The notes: a model not told the origin generated them from the letters alone. Counted from the first letter of the stretch, positions 33,351 through 42,939 are shown. The stretch: 64,000 nt of DNA from DASXKD01 sp963734725 (GCA_963734725.1 CAVTIX010000003.1:1-64000), one strand, 5' to 3'. Made by a program: numbers and translations.

Positions 33351-34022
33351 ATGACCAGCGTTCTGCTTGCCGAGGATGATGCCTCTATCTCCGACCCTCT
33401 GTCACGTGCGCTCCGGCGCGAGGGTTATGACGTGAACGTCTCGGCGGACGGCCCCACCACGTTGGACGCCGCCCTGGCTGGCGGGATCGACCTGATCGTG
33501 CTCGATCTCGGCCTGCCCCGCCTTGACGGCCTGGAAGTCTGCCGCCGCCTGCGCTCGGAAGGCCAGTCGGTGCCGGTGCTGATCCTCACCGCCCGCGCGG
33601 ATGAGGTGGACACGGTGATCGGCCTCGACGCCGGCGCGGACGACTATGTCACCAAGCCATTCCGCCTCGCGGAGTTCCTCGCCCGGGTCCGGGCCCTGCT
33701 GCGCCGTGGCAGCACGGAAACCAGCATGGCCCAGGGGGTCAGGGTGGACACCGAGGCCCGGCGGGCGTGGCTTGGCGACACCGAGCTGGACCTCACCACG
33801 AAGGAGTTCGACCTGCTCTCGGTGCTGGTGAACGAGGCCGGCAAGGTGGTCACCCGGGAGCAGATCATGCGCGAGGTGTGGGACAGCAAGTGGTGGGGTT
33901 CCACGAAGACGCTCGACATGCACATCTCGTGGCTGCGCCGCAAGCTCGGTGACGACGCCCAGAGCCCTCGCTACATCACCACCGTGCGCGGCGTCGGGTT
34001 CCGGTTCGAGCGGGGTGATTGA
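33351..34022 (+). CDS. OmpR/PhoB family response regulator
   Basis: A 223-residue DNA-binding regulator. Receiver domain residues 1-118: acidic pocket Asp9/Asp10, phosphoacceptor Asp52 (VLDLGLP), Thr80 and Lys102 (TKPF). The C-terminal winged helix covers about 125-220 (LTTKEFDLLSVLVNEAGKVVTREQIMREVW, MHISWLRRKLGDD, TVRGVGFRFE). It is directly followed by a histidine kinase gene in the same direction, which should be its cognate sensor. The signal is not evident; the similar pair next to the birA/purK region of other actinomycetes is often linked to the cell envelope. Confidence 0.94.
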   Translation: MTSVLLAEDDASISDPLSRALRREGYDVNVSADGPTTLDAALAGGIDLIVLDLGLPRLDGLEVCRRLRSEGQSVPVLILTARADEVDTVIGLDAGADDYVTKPFRLAEFLARVRALLRRGSTETSMAQGVRVDTEARRAWLGDTELDLTTKEFDLLSVLVNEAGKVVTREQIMREVWDSKWWGSTKTLDMHISWLRRKLGDDAQSPRYITTVRGVGFRFERGD

Positions 34023-34051
34023 TGCGCGGCCGGGGCCGGACAGGCTGACAC

Positions 34052-35328
34052 ATGCGGCGCCGGCTGCTGTTCTCGACCTTGGCCGTCGCGGTCACGGCGG
34101 TGCTCTTGTTCGGGGTGCCGCTGGCGTTCGTGCTGAGCCAGCTGCAGGTGACCGTCGCCCAGGATCAGGTGCAGCGCGACGCGACCACCCTCGCTAAGAC
34201 GCTGGAGAACCGGGTCCGCTCCGGGGTGCCCGCCTCTCTCACCGACGCGCAGGACGCGGCCAGGTCGCTGCCGGACCGCTACGTCAGCATCACCCAGGAC
34301 GGCGGCCTGAGCTACCACACCGGCACCCTGCCGCCGCGCGGATCGGCGATCATCGGCCGGGCGGTGACCAAAGACTTCCGGGTCATCGTGGAAGCAGACA
34401 GGGCGGTCTCGAACGAGAGGGGGAAGCTGGCCCTCGTCATCTCGCTCGCCGGGCTGGCGGTGGCGGTCGCCGTGGCCCTGGCCATCATTCAGGCCAGGCG
34501 GCTGACCCGCCCGCTGCAGGAACTGGCCGAAGCGGCCGGCCGGCGGTTCGGGGGAGGCGGGCCCGCTCGGGCGAAGATACGGCATACCGGAGCTGGACCA
34601 AGTGGCCGAGGGCCTGGACGGGTCGGCGGAGCGGATCAGCGAGCTGCTCGCGGCCGAGCGCGAGTTCGCCGCGGACGCCTCCCATCAGCTCCGGACCCCG
34701 CTGACTGCGCTGTCCATGCGGCTGGAGGAGATCCTCGCGGCCGCCGACCAGCCCGAGGTGGTGCACGAGGAGGGGACGGCGGCGCTGTTGCAGGCGGAGC
34801 GGCTCACCGACGTGGTCAGCCAGTTGCTCGGCCGTACCCACCGGTCGGCGGGGCGGCGGCCGGCCGAGGCGTCCGTTGACGACGTGGTGGCCCAGCAGGT
34901 GGTCGAGTGGATCGGCGTTCCGGCGCCGGAACCGCAAGCTCGAGGTCTCCGGCGAGAAGAGCCTGACCGCTCACGTCACCCCGGGCACGCTGTCCCAGCT
35001 CATCGCCACGCTGCTGGACAACGCGCTCGTGCACGGCGCGGGGACCGTGGGAATCCGCACCTCGCTCACCCCGAAGTCCGTGGTGATCGAGGTCCGGGAT
35101 TCTGGCCGGGGGGTGCGCGCCGATCTGGCGCCCAAGATCTTCGAGCGCAACGTCAGCGGCAAGCCGGGCGGCACCGGGCTCGGCCTGGCCCTGGCCCGCA
35201 GCATCGCCGCGGCGGAGGGCGGCCAGGTAGTGCTGGTCCGCCCTCGCCCCGCGGTGTTCGCGATCTTCCTGCCGCGGACCCTGCTGGTGAGCGGGGAGGA
35301 AACCCCGGTGGTCAGCGGCCCGGCGTGA
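34052..35328 (+). CDS. Sensor histidine kinase, broken by two frameshifts
   Basis: A membrane sensor kinase of about 425 residues, partner of the upstream regulator. The N-terminal helix (LLFSTLAVAVTAVLLFGVPLAF) and a second near residue 135 (LALVISLAGLAVAVAVALAII) flank a small extracellular domain, followed by HAMP-like RRLTRPLQELAEAAG. The frame then shifts (about 34545-34575) to YGIPELDQVAEGLDGSAERI and the H-box FAADASHQLRTPLTAL. It shifts again near 34913 to FRRRNRKLEVSGEK, the N-box (LLDNALVHGAG) and the G-boxes (DSGRGVR, GGTGLGLAL). All catalytic parts are present across three frames, so the gene is functional only if both +1 shifts are sequencing errors. Confidence 0.8.
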
Positions 35329-36778
35329 CCGCGGCTGGGGCGCGGCTGCCCACGCGGCTCCGGGTGATCGCATGCCAGGTCAGGTAGACCACGGCGGTGA
35401 TGACGAACCCGGCTTCGAAGGTCAGGTCACCGACGGACGGCACGTTCGTGGGGATCGGGCCGACGTACTTGGTCTGGTTGGAGAACAGCCACACCGACAG
35501 GCCCACGCCCAGCGCCATCGCCACCGGGCCCGCCCAGTTGCTGTACTGCCGGTTGAACAGGAGGCCCTCCTCCTCGGTCAGGCTCCGCCGGCGGTACAAG
35601 AACTGGTCACAGAACATGACGGCCAGCCAGGGCGCGATCCAGTAGGAGATGATCAGCAGGAAGTCGGTGTACTTGGCGCCCGCGTCGTGCAGGCCGGTGA
35701 TCGCCACGATGAAGCCGATCAGGCCGAACACCAGCGCGACGATCGCGCGGCGCAGCGCCAGCGGCAACCGCACGCCCATCGCGACGAACGACATCGCGCC
35801 CGAGTAGATGTTGAGCACGTTGGCACAGACCGCGCCGAGCGCGATGGCCAGCAGCGTGAGGTCGGCGAGCGCGGTCGGCAGGTGCCCGGTGAAGGTGCCG
35901 GTGGGGTCGCCGAGCGAGGCGCCGACGTTGGCGGCCGTCGCCGACGCCGCGCCCGCGGTCTCCAGGACCACGCAGGACAGGAACAGTCCGGCGGCCGCCC
36001 ACCAGCCGATCGCCTTCTTGGAGGTGTCCGGCGGGAAGTAGCGGGTGTAGTCGGCCGCGTACGGGTTCCAGCCCGCCGCGTAGCCGAACACCGCGCCCAT
36101 CGTGAGCAGGAAGCCGCCGGGCAGCGTGTGGTGCGCCACGCCAGGGTGGGACTTGGACAGGATCCACACGGTCGCGATCAGGAAGATCACGGCGAGGATC
36201 GGGAAGGCGTACCGCTCGAACGCGTGCACCAGGTTGTGGCCGAAGAACGCGATCGCGATCTGCACGGCGACGATGATGATCAGGCAGAGGATCTTGGGCC
36301 AGCCCAGCAGCGTGTTGAGCGCGAACGTGCCGCTGACGCTGTTCACCGCGAACCAGCCGATGCCCGCGGTGATCGAGTTCAGCCCGGCCGGCAGGATGTT
36401 CCCCCAGTAGCCGAATCCGAGCCGGGACAGCACCATCTGGGGCACGCCGTGTTCCGGCCCGCGAGCCGACAGCACGCCCTGCGCGGCGGCGCCGCCGGCG
36501 GTGCCGATCACGATGGCCAGCACCGCTTGCCAGAAGCTCAGGCCGAACAGCGCGACCGCGAGGACGCCGACGAAGACCGTGGCGAACTCCAGGTTGGGCG
36601 AGGTCCAGGTCCAGAAGAGCTGGAGCGGCTTCCCGTGTCGCTCGTGCAGGGGGATGAACTCGGCCCCGCCGGGCTCGACCGTGATGACTCGGTCGCCGTA
36701 CTCGCCTTCGCGTACCAGTACGCCGGCCGGCGCGTCCTCAGACGCGAGTGTGGTGATTTCCTGGTCGGATCCTGCCAT
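35312..36778 (-). CDS. NCS1 family nucleobase/cytosine permease
   Basis: A 488-residue membrane protein with about 12 helices, a symporter for cytosine, purines or related compounds. Marks: IPLHERHGKPLQLFWTWTSPNLEF at the start of helix 1, GPEHGVPQMVLSRLGFGYWG, and AAGWNPYAADYTRYFPPDTSKKAIGWW, all typical of NCS1 transporters. It lies convergent to the histidine kinase (3' overlap of 17 bp) and is divergent from purK, so purine or cytosine salvage next to purine synthesis is a reasonable context. The substrate is not fixed by sequence. Confidence 0.88.
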   Translation of the reverse strand: MAGSDQEITTLASEDAPAGVLVREGEYGDRVITVEPGGAEFIPLHERHGKPLQLFWTWTSPNLEFATVFVGVLAVALFGLSFWQAVLAIVIGTAGGAAAQGVLSARGPEHGVPQMVLSRLGFGYWGNILPAGLNSITAGIGWFAVNSVSGTFALNTLLGWPKILCLIIIVAVQIAIAFFGHNLVHAFERYAFPILAVIFLIATVWILSKSHPGVAHHTLPGGFLLTMGAVFGYAAGWNPYAADYTRYFPPDTSKKAIGWWAAAGLFLSCVVLETAGAASATAANVGASLGDPTGTFTGHLPTALADLTLLAIALGAVCANVLNIYSGAMSFVAMGVRLPLALRRAIVALVFGLIGFIVAITGLHDAGAKYTDFLLIISYWIAPWLAVMFCDQFLYRRRSLTEEEGLLFNRQYSNWAGPVAMALGVGLSVWLFSNQTKYVGPIPTNVPSVGDLTFEAGFVITAVVYLTWHAITRSRVGSRAPAAVTPGR

Positions 36779-36903
36779 CGCCTGTGCTCCTTATAGGCTG
36801 GCTCCTCCATGGCTGGCCAGTTACCTGAGTGTTCAGCCTGATGCCAGCGCTGCGCAAGGCCCAGTTCATGCCGGGAGCGCCGGCCGCGCCGGGCGCCGCC
36901 TCG

Positions 36904-36909
36904 TAGGCT
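36904..36909 (+). promoter_or_regulatory. Leaderless -10 box (TAGGCT) of purK
   Basis: TAGGCT, 6 nt before GTG 36916, with no Shine-Dalgarno sequence. Confidence 0.5.
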
Positions 36910-36915
36910 ACGTCG

Positions 36916-38121
36916 GTGACCGATGATCAGCAGCCCCCGCGGCCCCCGGTGGTCGGCATGGTGGGGGCGGGCCAGCTCGCACGCATGACCTGCCAGGCGG
37001 CGATCAGCCTCGGCATCGGGTTCCGGGTGCTGGCCGAGACGCCCGCCGACAGCGCGGCGCTGGTCTGCGCCGACACCGTGATCGGGGACTACACCGCGCT
37101 GCCCGACCTGCTCGCGTTCGCCCGCGAGTGCGACGTGCTGACCTTCGATCATGAGCATGTGCCGGGCGAGCACCTGGCCGCGCTGGAGCGCGCCGCGGCG
37201 GAGAGGGCCGGCGACGGCCGGGGCGCCCCGGCGGTGCGGCCGGGCCGCGCGGCGCTTCGCCACACCCAGGACAAGCTGGCCATGCGCGAGCGGCTGCGCG
37301 CCCTCGGCGTGCCCTGCCCGCGCTACGCACCGGTGACGGACTTGGCCGGGGTCAGTGCCTGCGCGGCAAACTGGGGCTGGCCGATCGTCCTCAAGGCGGT
37401 CACCGGCGGCTATGACGGGCGGGGCGTGTGGGTGTGCGGCACACCGGACGAGGCGGCCGCCGTGCTGGCCCATCCGGTCGCGGTGTTCGCCGAGGAGCAC
37501 GTTGCCTTCGATGCCGAGCTTGCCGCGCTGGTGGCCCGCTCCCCGCACGGGCAGGCCGCCGCGTACCCGGTGGTGCAGACCGTGCAGCGCGGCGGGGTCT
37601 GCCACGAGGTCCTGGCGCCCGCGCCCGGGCTGGCGGCCAGCCGGGCCCGCGAGGCGCAGCGGATGGCGCTGGAACTCGCCGCCGAACTCGGCGTCACCGG
37701 CCTGCTCGCGGTCGAGCTATTCGCGGGCCCGGGGGAGTTGCTGGTCAATGAGCTCGCGATGCGGCCGCACAACAGCGGCCACTGGACCATCGAGGGCGCC
37801 AGGACATCCCAGTTCGAGCAGCACCTGCGGGCGGTGCTGGACCTGCCGCTCGGCGACCCGCGGATGGCCGTCCCTCGGATGGCCGTCCCGCAGGTGGCGA
37901 TGGCCAACGTGTTCGGCGCCGCCAGCCCGGACATCTTCGCCCGGTACGAGCATGTGATGGCGGCCGACCCCGGGGTGAAGGTGCACCTGTACGGCAAGCA
38001 GGTACGGCCCGGGCGCAAGATCGGGCATGTCACCGTTCTCGGCAGCGATATGGCCGGCCTGCGGGCGCGGGCGCGCCGCGCGGCGGCCTACCTCGCCACC
38101 GGGACTGAGGAGGGTATATGA
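36916..38121 (+). CDS. purK: 5-(carboxyamino)imidazole ribonucleotide synthase
   Basis: A 401-residue ATP-grasp enzyme that carboxylates aminoimidazole ribonucleotide to N5-CAIR in purine synthesis. Motifs: VGMVGAGQLARM (PurK N-terminal glycine loop), FDHEHVP, the ATP-binding lysine in PIVLKAVTGGYDGRGVW, and NELAMRPHNSGHWTIEGARTSQFEQHLRAVLDLPLGD. A short tandem repeat (PRMAVPRMAVPQ) occurs near residue 318. GTG 36916 has TAGGCT 6 nt upstream. purE follows 227 bp later, separated by repeat block B. Confidence 0.95.
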   Translation: MTDDQQPPRPPVVGMVGAGQLARMTCQAAISLGIGFRVLAETPADSAALVCADTVIGDYTALPDLLAFARECDVLTFDHEHVPGEHLAALERAAAERAGDGRGAPAVRPGRAALRHTQDKLAMRERLRALGVPCPRYAPVTDLAGVSACAANWGWPIVLKAVTGGYDGRGVWVCGTPDEAAAVLAHPVAVFAEEHVAFDAELAALVARSPHGQAAAYPVVQTVQRGGVCHEVLAPAPGLAASRAREAQRMALELAAELGVTGLLAVELFAGPGELLVNELAMRPHNSGHWTIEGARTSQFEQHLRAVLDLPLGDPRMAVPRMAVPQVAMANVFGAASPDIFARYEHVMAADPGVKVHLYGKQVRPGRKIGHVTVLGSDMAGLRARARRAAAYLATGTEEGI

Positions 38122-38155
38122 GAAACGTGCAGTGGGTCTGCCGCCGCGCCAGCAC

Positions 38156-38344
38156 GCCGCAGCCGCCGGGCCGAACGCCGAACAGTGCTAGCCGGCGCGC
38201 CTCCGGCACGACGCGGGCCCAGGCGCCGTTGCGGTGTCCCGGCGGCGAGGGCACGCCTCCCGCACCACCCGATTGCGCGCCTCCAGCACGACCATGCGCG
38301 CTGCTGGCCTGCGCGCCTCCGGCACGACGTCCCGCGAGGGAGGC
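38156..38344 (+). repeat. Modular repeat block B between purK and purE
   Basis: It contains the same three modules as block A: 38156-38180, 38225-38250 and CCCGCGAGGGAGGC at 38331-38344, which is the purE ribosome site. The spacers hold three copies of an 18-bp unit GCGCGCCTCCGGCACGAC (about 38196, 38276 and 38312, the second with one change), which also occurs inverted in block C at 19379-19450. Confidence 0.85.
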
Positions 38345-38347
38345 CAT

Positions 38348-38854
38348 GTGACTGCTCTTGTGAGCGTGGTGATGGGCAGCGACTCCGACTGGCCGGTGAT
38401 GACGGCCGCGGCGGACGCGCTTGCGGAATTCGGCGTCCGTTACGAGGCCGATGTGGTGTCGGCGCACCGGATGCCGCAGGAGATGATCAGCTACGGCTCG
38501 CAGGCCGCGGGCCGCGGCCTGCGGGTGCTCATCGCCGGCGCGGGCGGCGCGGCGCACCTGCCCGGCATGCTCGCGGCGGTGACCCCATTGCCGGTGATCG
38601 GGGTGCCGGTGGCGCTGGCGCACCTGGACGGTCTGGACTCGCTGTTGTCGATCGTGTCGATGCCCGCCGGCGTCCCGGTCGCCACCGTGGCGGTAGGCGG
38701 TGCGCGGAACGCGGGCCTGCTGGCGGTCCGGATCCTCGCCGCCAGCGACGAGGCGCTGCGCGAGCGCGTGGTCAGCTTCCAGGCCGAGCTGCGCAACCAG
38801 GCGCTGGCCAAGGGCGCCGCGTTGCGGGAGCGGGCCGGACCTGGCATGCCGTGA
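38348..38854 (+). CDS. purE: N5-carboxyaminoimidazole ribonucleotide mutase
   Basis: A 168-residue class I PurE, which converts N5-CAIR to 4-carboxy-AIR after PurK. Motifs: VVMGSDSDWPVM, the active-site VVSAHRMPQ (catalytic His), GAGGAAHLPGM and the conserved GVPV and SIVSMPAGVPVATVAVGGARNAGLLA. GTG 38348 is set six bases after GAGGGAGG. It is normally close to purK in an operon; here repeat block B widens the gap to 227 bp and supplies the ribosome site. Confidence 0.95.
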   Translation: MTALVSVVMGSDSDWPVMTAAADALAEFGVRYEADVVSAHRMPQEMISYGSQAAGRGLRVLIAGAGGAAHLPGMLAAVTPLPVIGVPVALAHLDGLDSLLSIVSMPAGVPVATVAVGGARNAGLLAVRILAASDEALRERVVSFQAELRNQALAKGAALRERAGPGMP

Positions 38855-38955
38855 CCGTCCCGGGCGCCCGGCGGCCGCGAGCGTCGTTTCTCTGCGAAAT
38901 TGGCTGCAGCTCAGCGGCGCCGTTCCGGCCCGGCGGCGGCGGACGCCGGCCCGCT

Positions 38956-38961
38956 TACCAT
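38956..38961 (+). promoter_or_regulatory. Leaderless -10 box (TACCAT) of the acyl-CoA dehydrogenase gene
   Basis: TACCAT, 7 nt before ATG 38969. Confidence 0.5.
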
Positions 38962-38968
38962 CTAGTGC

Positions 38969-40138
38969 ATGGGCCTTGACTTTCCCGCGTTCGCGCTGAC
39001 TGAGGAGCATCAGCAGCTGCGAGCGGCCGTGCGCGCCCTCGCCGACGACAAGATCGCGCCCCGGGCGGCGGAGGTGGACGAGTCGGGCGAGTTTCCCTGG
39101 GACGTGCACGCCGCCCTGGCCAAGGCGGAGCTGACCGGGGTGCACATCCCCGAGGCCTACGGTGGGTCCGGCGCCGACGCGATCGCGACCTCCATCGTGA
39201 TCGAGGAAGTGGCCCGCGCGTGCGCGTCATCCTCCCTGATCCCCGCGGTGAACAAGCTCGGCACCGTGCCGCTGCTGCTCGCCGGGACCGAGGCGGTCAA
39301 GCAGCGCTACCTGCCGCCGGTCGCCCGCGGCGAGGCCATGTTCTCCTACGCGCTGTCCGAGCCCGAGGCGGGCTCGGACGCCGCCGGCATGAAGGCACGT
39401 GCGGTCCGCGACGGCGGCGGCTACGTGCTGAACGGCACCAAGCGGTGGATCACCAACGCGGGGGTATCGGCGTACTACACGGTGATGGCGGTCACCGGCC
39501 CTGCAGCGGGGCCGTCGGGGATCTCCGCCTTCGTGGTGGAAAAGGGCGACGAGGGGTTCTCGTTCGGCGCGCCCGAACGCAAGCTCGGCATCAAGGGCTC
39601 GCCGACCCGGGAGCTGTACTTCGACAACTGCGTGATCCCGGCGGACCGACTGGTCGGGGAGGAGGGCGGGGGCCTGCGCATCGCGCTGGCGACGCTCGAC
39701 CACACCCGGATCACCATTGCCGCGCAGGCGCTCGGCATAGCGCAGGGGGCGCTCGACTACGCCACCGGGTACGTGAAGGAACGGCGCCAGTTCGGCCGGC
39801 CGGTAGCCGACTTCCAGGGCGTGCAGTTCATGCTCGCGGACGCGGCGATGAAGCTTGAGGCCGCGCGGCAGCTCACCTACGCGGCCGCGGCGAAGTCCGA
39901 GCGTGCCATGGCCGGCGAGAAGGTCGCCGACCTGATGTTCTTCTCCTCCGCGTGCAAGTGCTTCGCGTCGGACGTGGCGATGGAGGTCACCACGGACGCG
40001 GTCCAGTTGCTCGGCGGCTACGGGTACGTCAAGGACTACCCGGTGGAGCGGATGATGCGGGACGCGAAGATCACCCAGATCTACGAAGGGACGAACCAGA
40101 TCCAGCGCGTCGTCATGGCCCGCCAGTTGCTGAAGTAG
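38969..40138 (+). CDS. Acyl-CoA dehydrogenase
   Basis: A 389-residue FAD enzyme that introduces the alpha-beta double bond in acyl-CoA. Motifs: SYALSEPEAGSDAAGMKARAV (FAD and acyl binding), KRWITNAG, and the catalytic glutamate segment QIYEGTNQIQRVVMARQLL. The sequence is of the short- or branched-chain type. It follows purK-purE as the fadE25-like gene does in mycobacteria, and it could feed the leucine/valine pathway genes upstream. TACCAT lies 7 nt before the ATG. Confidence 0.93.
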   Translation: MGLDFPAFALTEEHQQLRAAVRALADDKIAPRAAEVDESGEFPWDVHAALAKAELTGVHIPEAYGGSGADAIATSIVIEEVARACASSSLIPAVNKLGTVPLLLAGTEAVKQRYLPPVARGEAMFSYALSEPEAGSDAAGMKARAVRDGGGYVLNGTKRWITNAGVSAYYTVMAVTGPAAGPSGISAFVVEKGDEGFSFGAPERKLGIKGSPTRELYFDNCVIPADRLVGEEGGGLRIALATLDHTRITIAAQALGIAQGALDYATGYVKERRQFGRPVADFQGVQFMLADAAMKLEAARQLTYAAAAKSERAMAGEKVADLMFFSSACKCFASDVAMEVTTDAVQLLGGYGYVKDYPVERMMRDAKITQIYEGTNQIQRVVMARQLLK

Positions 40139-40231
40139 CCGCCATCTCCGGCGTCGCGCCCCTCGTGCCGCGGGTGAGCTTGCTGGTCCTGGCGTTGACC
40201 ACATCCGTCATGAACCTGCCATGCTTGGTTG

Positions 40232-41548
40232 ATGCCTGTTAAAACACCGTCGCAGACCCGGCGGGCCCGCCTGTGGCGGTCCACCGAGTCGCAGGGCATC
40301 CCGCTGCGGGCGATCCTTGTCACGGTCGCCGTGGTGGTGGTGACCTTCATGGCCGGCAAGCTGCTGTACCGGCTGCGGGATGTGGTCCTGCTGATGGCGG
40401 TGTCGGGCTTCGTCGCCCTGCTGCTCAACCCACTGGTGGTGTACCTGCAGCGGTGGAAGGTGCCCCGCCGGGGCTTCGCCGTCGCCATCGTCACATTCTG
40501 GGCCGTGCTGGTCTTCGTCGGCCTCGCCGTCGCGTTCGGCTACCCGCTGATCCACAGCGCCACCCACCTCGCCGACCAGTTGCCTTCCTACGTGAACCAA
40601 GCCGAGCACCCGCGGGGCTGGATCGGCCAGTTGCTCCGCCGGTACCACGTGCAGACATGGGTGCAGCACAACTCGGCAAAGATAGCCAGCTTCGCGCAGA
40701 GCCTCGGCAAGCCCGCCCTGGCCCTTGGCAAGGGCGCCATCTCGCTGCTCGTCGCGCTAGGCACGATCTTCTTCCTGGTGCTGCTCCTGCTCCTGGAGGG
40801 CCCGAAAATGCGGTCCTGGATCCTGGCCAACATGACCTCGGAGCGGGCGTCGAGGGTGACGCGGGTATCGGCCCAGGTGAACCGCGCGGTCACCGGGTAC
40901 ATGGCCGGGAATCTGCTGACCTCGGTGATCGCTGGAGCCGTGGTGTTCGTCACGCTGCTGGTTCTGGGCGTGCCGTTCCCGTTCTTGTGGGCGCTATGGG
41001 TCGCGCTCGTCGACTTCCTCCCGATGATCGGCGGGGCTCTGGCCGGGATACCCACGGTGCTGTTCGCGACCACCCACTCGCTCACCGCAGGCATCGTCAC
41101 CCTGATCGTCTTCCTCGCCTACACCCAGATCGAGAACCACGTGCTGAACCCGGTGGTTATGAGCAAGACGGTGCAGATCAACCCGCTGCTCGTGCTCATC
41201 TCCATCCTGGTCGCGGCCTCCATCGGCAGCTGGATCGGCGGTCTGTTCGGTGGCTTCGTCGCGGCGCTGCTCGCCATCCCGGCCGCGGGCGCAGGCCAGG
41301 TGATCGTCAGCGAACTCTGGCGTGACACTGCGCCGTCGGCGCCGGGCGACCCACCGGGGCCCGGCGCCGGGGCGGTGGCGCCCGCCGGCGCCGGGGCTGC
41401 GCCCGGTGGGGCTCGGGCGGCAGGTGCCGTGGCTGCGCCCGCTGGCGCCGGAGCCGGGACGGCTGGCGCCGGGACGGCCGTGGGCGGGTCGGCCGGGGCG
41501 GAGGGCGCCGGTAGCGAGCCGGCCGGCGTCACGAAACCCGCGACCTAG
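40232..41548 (+). CDS. AI-2E family transporter (PF01594-type membrane protein)
   Basis: A 438-residue membrane protein with about seven to eight helices and the YdiK/PerM layout: early paired helices, a charged loop (about residues 105-160), then VSAQVNRAVTGYMAGNLLTSVIAGAVVF, FPFLWALWVALVDFLPMIGGALAGIPTVL and YTQIENHVLNPVVMSKTVQINPLLVL. Family members export small molecules or ions; the AI-2 name should not be taken literally. About 75 C-terminal residues are an Ala/Gly/Pro-rich tail, probably disordered. ATG 40232 was preferred over TTG 40229. Confidence 0.88.
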   Translation: MPVKTPSQTRRARLWRSTESQGIPLRAILVTVAVVVVTFMAGKLLYRLRDVVLLMAVSGFVALLLNPLVVYLQRWKVPRRGFAVAIVTFWAVLVFVGLAVAFGYPLIHSATHLADQLPSYVNQAEHPRGWIGQLLRRYHVQTWVQHNSAKIASFAQSLGKPALALGKGAISLLVALGTIFFLVLLLLLEGPKMRSWILANMTSERASRVTRVSAQVNRAVTGYMAGNLLTSVIAGAVVFVTLLVLGVPFPFLWALWVALVDFLPMIGGALAGIPTVLFATTHSLTAGIVTLIVFLAYTQIENHVLNPVVMSKTVQINPLLVLISILVAASIGSWIGGLFGGFVAALLAIPAAGAGQVIVSELWRDTAPSAPGDPPGPGAGAVAPAGAGAAPGGARAAGAVAAPAGAGAGTAGAGTAVGGSAGAEGAGSEPAGVTKPAT

Positions 41549-41985
41549 CCGGTCACCGGATCGCTGGCGGGGGCCGGCTGGCGCCTGCCTGGATCGCGAG
41601 CAGGCCCTTGCTCATGACACCGCCCCGCGCGGCGGGCAATCGGAAGCGGGGCTGCTGTGAAGCAGCGGGCCTCACCAGGCAGAATGCCTGGCTCGCGGCG
41701 CGCCGCGCCGCGCGCTGGCCTAACCGATAGCGATCATACTGATACGCATTGTCGCTCGTTGGCCTGCGGAACCAGTGCCGGCGGCGACGCGCCGCGGCTT
41801 TTTCCGCGAAATCTCAGGAATCCCACCTGTCCTTCTGGCAAGGTATCGGCCGATGGCCGAGGGCGGACGGCCCGTGAGCCCGGGGACTTCCCGGCGTCGG
41901 GCCGGGGAGCGTCCCGGAGGTCATCGCGCGACACGCTGCCCTGCCCCGCAGCGGTCCGCACCCTGGGCGCCCCGTCCCGGAGTGC
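41549..41985. other. Intergenic region, 437 bp, no supported gene
   Basis: Nothing coding could be supported. GC-rich inverted strings such as CCCGGGGACTTCCCGG and GGGCCGGGGAGCGTCCCGG (about 41878-41916) could fold in an mRNA leader for the downstream hydrolase gene. I looked for the ydaO (c-di-AMP) riboswitch common before such genes and did not see its conserved blocks. Confidence 0.35.
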
Positions 41986-42684
41986 ATGGCCGACGGAAGG
42001 ACTGCCTTGTCACAGCACCGGAGGCGGCGCCCCGGACGGAGGCGTGCCGCGCGCCGGTCCGGGTTTCTGCTGCCGGCGGCGATGACTGCCATCGCCCTGA
42101 TCACCGGGACGACTGTCACTGGCTACCTGGTTGTGCGGGCCGATCACTCCAACGTGGGCGCCGCCTTCGCCGCTGCCGCGCTCCCTGGCAGCCGCGCGAT
42201 GAGCGTGCTGGAGGATGCGCGCGAGCAGATGATCGTCATGAACAGCGCTTCGCACACTATGCACATCGTCGGCGCCCCCAAACTGGCGAGCACGGCGAGC
42301 GCCACGGCTGCGACCAGCACATCTACCGGTAGCGCTGGCGGCACGGGCGCCGCTGCCACCGTGAATTTCCCGCCGCCGAACCCGGGCACGGCGCAGTTGA
42401 CCGCCTACAACATGATGGCGTCATTCGGCTTTGACCCGAAGACCGAGTTCGGCTGCCTGAACAACATATGGACCCGGGAAAGCGGGTGGCGGTATAACGC
42501 CGCGAATGCCAGCGGTGCATATGGCATTCCTCAGGCGCTGCCTGGGTCGAAGATGGCCAGCGCGGGTGCGGACTGGCAGACGAACCCCGCCACGCAGATC
42601 AAGTGGGGACTGAGTTACATCAAGGGCACTTACGGCACTCCGTGTAATGCATGGGCATTCTGGCAAGCCCACGGCTATTACTGA
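41986..42684 (+). CDS. Secreted/anchored lytic transglycosylase-like (SLT fold) protein
   Basis: A 232-residue envelope protein with a very basic N-terminus (residues 10-24), one membrane helix (29-50), a helical stretch, an Ala/Ser/Thr-rich linker (100-125) and a C-terminal transglycosylase-like domain. The latter contains FGCLNNIWTRESGWRYNAANASGAYGIPQALPGSKM, with Glu165 in RESGW as catalytic acid, and ends in NPATQIKWGLSYIKGTYGTPCNAWAFWQAHGYY. This layout is common among actinobacterial peptidoglycan hydrolases. The start at 41986 has only a close GGAG; a later Met (residue 33) would remove the basic region. Confidence 0.82.
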   Translation: MADGRTALSQHRRRRPGRRRAARRSGFLLPAAMTAIALITGTTVTGYLVVRADHSNVGAAFAAAALPGSRAMSVLEDAREQMIVMNSASHTMHIVGAPKLASTASATAATSTSTGSAGGTGAAATVNFPPPNPGTAQLTAYNMMASFGFDPKTEFGCLNNIWTRESGWRYNAANASGAYGIPQALPGSKMASAGADWQTNPATQIKWGLSYIKGTYGTPCNAWAFWQAHGYY

Positions 42685-42939
42685 GCGTGCCACTCGGTCA
42701 CATTCTGTTGCATTAAATGTGATTCATGTCACAAGCCTTTTTGGACCCACCATGGACGCTACTTCAAGTGCCCGGCGGACCAGTGCCAGCAACCTTCACC
42801 AACCAGTGCGCCGCGGATGGCCCTGCCGGCCCGCCCCGGCAGGGGCCACCGGGGATCCACGGCCGTTTCGCGCGCTTTCCCGGCGCGCTCCCCAGGACGG
42901 CGGCACGGCTTACGCGGCGCTGCGCCTGGCGGTGCAGGC

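Noticed and set aside
41740..41985. c-di-AMP (ydaO) riboswitch before the SLT hydrolase gene
   Set aside because: Such switches often precede actinobacterial wall hydrolases, but the conserved blocks were not visible.
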